Origin: Archaeoglobus sp.
Lineage (GTDB): Archaea > Halobacteriota > Archaeoglobi > Archaeoglobales > Archaeoglobaceae
NCBI GenBank assembly: GCA_003978865.1
Contig: QNXS01000041.1
Coordinates: 1-14,234, forward strand
Length of the DNA: 14,234 bases
Direction of reading: 5' to 3'
The notes beneath the pieces were generated by a model, which was given only the letters and a program-made list of their open reading frames with translations, was not told the DNA's origin and did not search any database. The position numbers and the translations under genes were made by a program. The number at the start of each line of letters is the position of its first letter. Position 1 is the first letter of the stretch. Shown piece by piece: positions 13,390 through 14,234 of this stretch.

Positions 13390-14234
13390 ATGCCCGGAAA
13401 AGTTTTTGAGATTAAAAAAGATAAACTCTGCCTCGTATTGGTAATAGTTCCCGGCGTTCTTGCCTATATCGTTAGTCGTATCTGTCCCCTGTTTGATGCT
13501 CTATTTCTTTCGCTCCTCTTTGGTATAATCGTAGGCTCTATTTTTAAGGGAGATAACATAAAAAATAGCGCAGAAAAGGCTCTTTCTATAGCTCTTCCTG
13601 CCGGTATAGTATTGTATGGATTCAATGTAAGGCTATCATACACTTCTAAAATTCCACTTTATATAATAGCATTAACAACTTTTTCGGCTCTTATGATGGG
13701 TTTACTCGTTTACTCATTTTCCAAGCTACTAAAAATAAGAAGTAAACTTTCGGTGCTTTTGGCGTGTGGAACTGCAATATGTGGAGCATCAGCTATAACG
13801 ATTATATCTTCAATAGTTAAACCGAGAAAAGATGACTTCTCCGCCTCCATTCTAATAATAACAGTTGTAGGATTGACCGGGGTTATTTTTTATCCGGCGA
13901 TATGGCATGTCTTCAAGCTAAGCGCAAAGGAATATGCAGCTCTATGCGGAGCAACCCTTCATCAGACCGGACTTGTTGAGACTGCTACAAGACCTTTCGG
14001 GGAAGCTATAATGAGGGAAGCACTCTCAGTTAAAGGAATAAGAATCACGCTAATATCAGTTGCAGCTTTAATTGCATCTATGAGTTATTCTGAGAAGGGA
14101 TTCTACGTTCCGTGGTACATTTTCGCCTTTCTTGTAATTTCACTTCTCTCAAGCATGATTCCGGGAAATATTGTGAAGTTTGTGGAGCCACTTTCTACTC
14201 TGGCTTTTTCGATAACACTCGCAAGTATCGGGGT
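13390..14234 (+). CDS. UPF0324 (YeiH-like) membrane protein, 3' end beyond the window
   Basis: At least 281 codons, open to the right edge with no stop. It is a polytopic membrane protein of the UPF0324/YeiH family, sometimes annotated as a putative sulfate exporter, though transport substrate is poorly established. Evidence is the signature ACGTAICGASAI (125-136), the matched half-motif CGATLHQTGLVETA (186-199) and hydrophobic helices across the chain (about 13-29, 35-52, 65-80, 88-109, 120-142, 152-172, 218-232, 241-256). The family is usually 300-350 residues, so only the last helix or two are missing. The ATG is 4 bases after the radical SAM stop with no ribosome-binding site of its own, indicating translational coupling. 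Confidence 0.82.
   Translation, partial: MPGKVFEIKKDKLCLVLVIVPGVLAYIVSRICPLFDALFLSLLFGIIVGSIFKGDNIKNSAEKALSIALPAGIVLYGFNVRLSYTSKIPLYIIALTTFSALMMGLLVYSFSKLLKIRSKLSVLLACGTAICGASAITIISSIVKPRKDDFSASILIITVVGLTGVIFYPAIWHVFKLSAKEYAALCGATLHQTGLVETATRPFGEAIMREALSVKGIRITLISVAALIASMSYSEKGFYVPWYIFAFLVISLLSSMIPGNIVKFVEPLSTLAFSITLASIG

Overview
The window looks like chromosomal DNA of a hyperthermophilic or thermophilic euryarchaeon, most plausibly of the Archaeoglobi (inference; no search was run). The pointers are archaeal RadA recombinase, archaeal TFE, archaeal-type (pentameric) riboflavin synthase, an archaeal glucan GH57/GT4 pair, a UPF0292 Toprim protein, AT-rich compact intergenic DNA with TATA-like boxes, and GGTG/GGAGG ribosome-binding sites. 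There are no tRNA or rRNA genes, CRISPR arrays, transposases or phage genes. Coding density is very high and the longest gap is about 145 bases.

Layout. (1) 59-2742, minus strand: an alpha-glucan operon read right to left, comprising a possible 35-codon small ORF, a GH57 glucan hydrolase/transferase with a DUF5752-like tail, and a GT4 glycosyltransferase, ending at an AT-only hairpin at 37-68. (2) 2888-4355, plus strand: dapB, a DUF167 protein and a UPF0292 Toprim protein, joined by two ATGA start/stop overlaps. (3) 4435-6423, plus strand: a fused ChlI+ChlD-type chelatase motor protein with a Ser/Lys/Glu-rich linker. It runs 66 bp into the convergent riboflavin synthase gene (6358-6819, minus). 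(4) 6871-7476, plus strand: a divergent small protein kinase, whose 3' end overlaps cbiB (7433-8338, minus) by 44 bp. (5) radA (plus) and the TFE gene (minus) converge with a single base between them. (6) 10073-12169, plus strand: a compact feoB followed by a small membrane protein. (7) 12222 to the window end, plus strand: a radical SAM/SPASM protein, then 4 bases later a UPF0324 (YeiH-like) membrane protein cut by the window edge.

How the genes fit together. The left end handles storage glucan. The dapB group pairs lysine/diaminopimelate synthesis with two conserved housekeeping proteins. The middle block carries cofactor genes: a tetrapyrrole metal-chelatase motor, riboflavin synthase, and CbiB of the cobinamide branch. 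RadA and TFE are core information genes. The right end concerns iron import (FeoB) beside a radical SAM enzyme of the family that includes heme-pathway enzymes.

The most interesting non-coding signals are short, exact repeats at gene boundaries. They are a 14-bp tandem duplication in the chelatase promoter, a 12-bp tandem duplication that copies the last codons and stop of feoB, a GTTAACGTT pair spaced one helical turn before the radical SAM gene, and palindromes in the divergent ribC/kinase and cbiB/radA gaps. No clearly new multi-gene system is evident. The least explained proteins are the 35-codon ORF, the 118-residue membrane protein after feoB, and the kinase lacking a recognisable catalytic loop.
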